NCBI GenBank assembly: GCA_002284615.2
Contig: MU069996.1
Coordinates: 139,207-165,619 of the forward strand
Direction of reading: 5' to 3'
DNA from: Dunaliella salina
Taxonomy: Eukaryota > Chlorophyta > Chlorophyceae > Chlamydomonadales > Dunaliellaceae
DNA: 26,413 nt
Shown: piece after piece, positions 25,590 through 26,413 of the stretch
How the letters are laid out: the number at the start of each line of letters is the position of its first letter
How positions within the stretch are numbered: the first letter of the stretch is position 1
Notes under the pieces: model-generated
What the model was told of the DNA's origin: nothing
Seen by the model: the letters and a program-made list of their open reading frames with translations, nothing else
Databases searched by the model: none
Position numbers and translations under genes: made by a program

Positions 25590-25735
25590 CTGCCAATGGC
25601 TGACACCTGCTGACGCTGCTGACAATGGCCGACCCCTGTGGATGCTGCTGGTAATTGCGGACACCTGCTGACACTGCTGACCATTGCTGACACCTGCTAC
25701 CAATGCTGACAACTGCTGAGAATTGCGAAGAACAG
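25590..25735. repeat. Degenerate TGCTGACAC/CTGCTGACA repeats in an intron
   Basis: About a dozen imperfect copies of a 9-12-base unit (tgctgacac, ctgctgaca, aatgctgaca) in the interval between two predicted exons. Both splice borders lie outside it. Confidence 0.75.
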
Positions 25736-25879
25736 CGCAGCATCTGTGTGTATGAGTGGTGAGAAAGTGCACCTCAATTCGTGGATATTCAAGCTTCTAA
25801 GCTGTGCTCAATGCCAAGCCTGAGGAAGGCCCATGTGCACCACCCCTCAGAAATTGTCCCATAAGGCAAGCCCACCAAC

Positions 25880-25950
25880 CTGCTGGGCGGGAGTAGGCTT
25901 CTCTACAAACTCCCGGAACTTGCGGCGGGGCGGTGAAGCCTGTCGTGGTG

Positions 25951-25987
<37 letters not shown>

Positions 25988-26080
25988 TGGTGGTGGTGGT
26001 GGCAGCTGCTGCGGCTGTACCTGCTGCACCTGTTGCACCTGCGGCGGCGGCGGCACCTGCTGCGCATAGCTCCCCTGCTG
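25880..26080 (-). CDS. Q/P-rich exon of the spliced gene
   Basis: Minus-strand exon of 201 bp (67 codons), phase 0 at both ends. Acceptor: TCCTTCGTGCTTGCAG, placed within CAG repeats so that neighbouring CAGs can also serve. Donor: CCCAGCAG/GTTGGT. It encodes glutamine runs, VPPPPQVQQVQQVQPQQ, a second Q12 run, then PPRQASPPRRKFREFVEKP and TPAQQ. KFREFVEKPTP looks like a short ordered patch between disordered runs. Upstream to the window edge (26081-26413) no further exon is evident. No family is recognised. Confidence 0.55.
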
Positions 26081-26413
26081 CTGCTGCAAGCACGAAGGAC
26101 ACGCGCGCAATGACACAGGATCAGAACCACAAGGCATGGCAGACAGGAAGAGAAGGGGCATGCATGACACCCATTGGCCTTGCCTGACCGCCTTCATGCA
26201 AGTGCATGAGAACAGCACAACTGCGGGCTGCCCCCGGCGCGTGGGTAGCACCCCGAGCCCGGTCTAGTCTAAACTCTGATTTACGTTTTCATTTATGATA
26301 CGATGATCAACATGACTTCAATCGTTACGGACAGTCACAATAATTCGTAACACATGAGCTGAAGATAACCTACAGTTAAGCCAGGCACTCAACTGCACAC
26401 CTCATTTCTGAGG
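26081..26413. other. Probable intron upstream of the Q/P-rich exon
   Basis: The minus strand is open for parts of this stretch but has no convincing donor-acceptor pair or low-complexity coding signature. The gene presumably continues beyond the window. Confidence 0.35.

Noticed and set aside
25833..26187. Plus-strand frames rich in Cys/Gly or Ala/Val over 25930-26090
   Set aside because: They are the antisense reading of the CAG/CCG-rich minus-strand exon and have no splice or domain support.

Overview
The window is eukaryotic nuclear DNA. It contains split, phase-compatible coding exons, several families of non-LTR retrotransposons (LINEs), tRNA-derived SINEs, and many di-, tri- and pentanucleotide microsatellites. 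No bacterial-style operons are present. Heavy repeat load, a Q/P/A-rich multi-exon gene, and a LINE that carries both an RNase H and a restriction-like endonuclease all suit a repeat-rich alga, perhaps a chlorophyte. That placement is an inference, and the species cannot be read from the sequence.

Layout. 1-4130: simple repeats and non-coding DNA. 4134-5800: a tRNA-headed SINE, LINE 3' ends from two families, and a second tRNA-headed SINE beside an (AC)n tract. 6690-7692: a decayed reverse transcriptase (RT), split at its catalytic box by a ~490-bp insertion with a 16-bp target-site duplication. 7693-15604: a block of family F1 LINE copies, most on the minus strand. Copy A (7693-12780) is interrupted by plus-strand copy E (~8110-9165); next come copy C (12780-13872) and copy B (13873-15604). 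15644-19925: family F3 LINE 3' ends (plus), a 53-bp tandem repeat and F1 copy D (minus). 20012-20590: two small F1 fragments. 20680-23240: C-tracts, a diverged long repeat and a cluster of family F2 LINE 3' ends. 24201-26080: the end of a spliced minus-strand host gene with three supported exons, two of them low-complexity (Q/P-rich and Ala/Pro-rich).

The most interesting object is F1. Pooling its broken copies gives, from the N terminus: a PHD-type zinc finger, a domain resembling the PCIF1/DAM class of adenine methyltransferases, a reverse transcriptase, an RNase H with all four catalytic acids, a CX2CX7HX4C finger, and a PD-(D/E)XK restriction-like endonuclease. No single copy here carries all of these; A lacks the RT, and B lacks the RNase H through most of the endonuclease. 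The place of the RT in the order is therefore inferred. Every F1 3' end has a stem-loop next to a CTTTT-type tail, and the stem is kept by compensatory changes between copies. One SINE carries the same 3' end, suggesting it is mobilised by F1. F2 ends in CCTTA repeats, F3 in CCTTGTAAA repeats after a different stem-loop.
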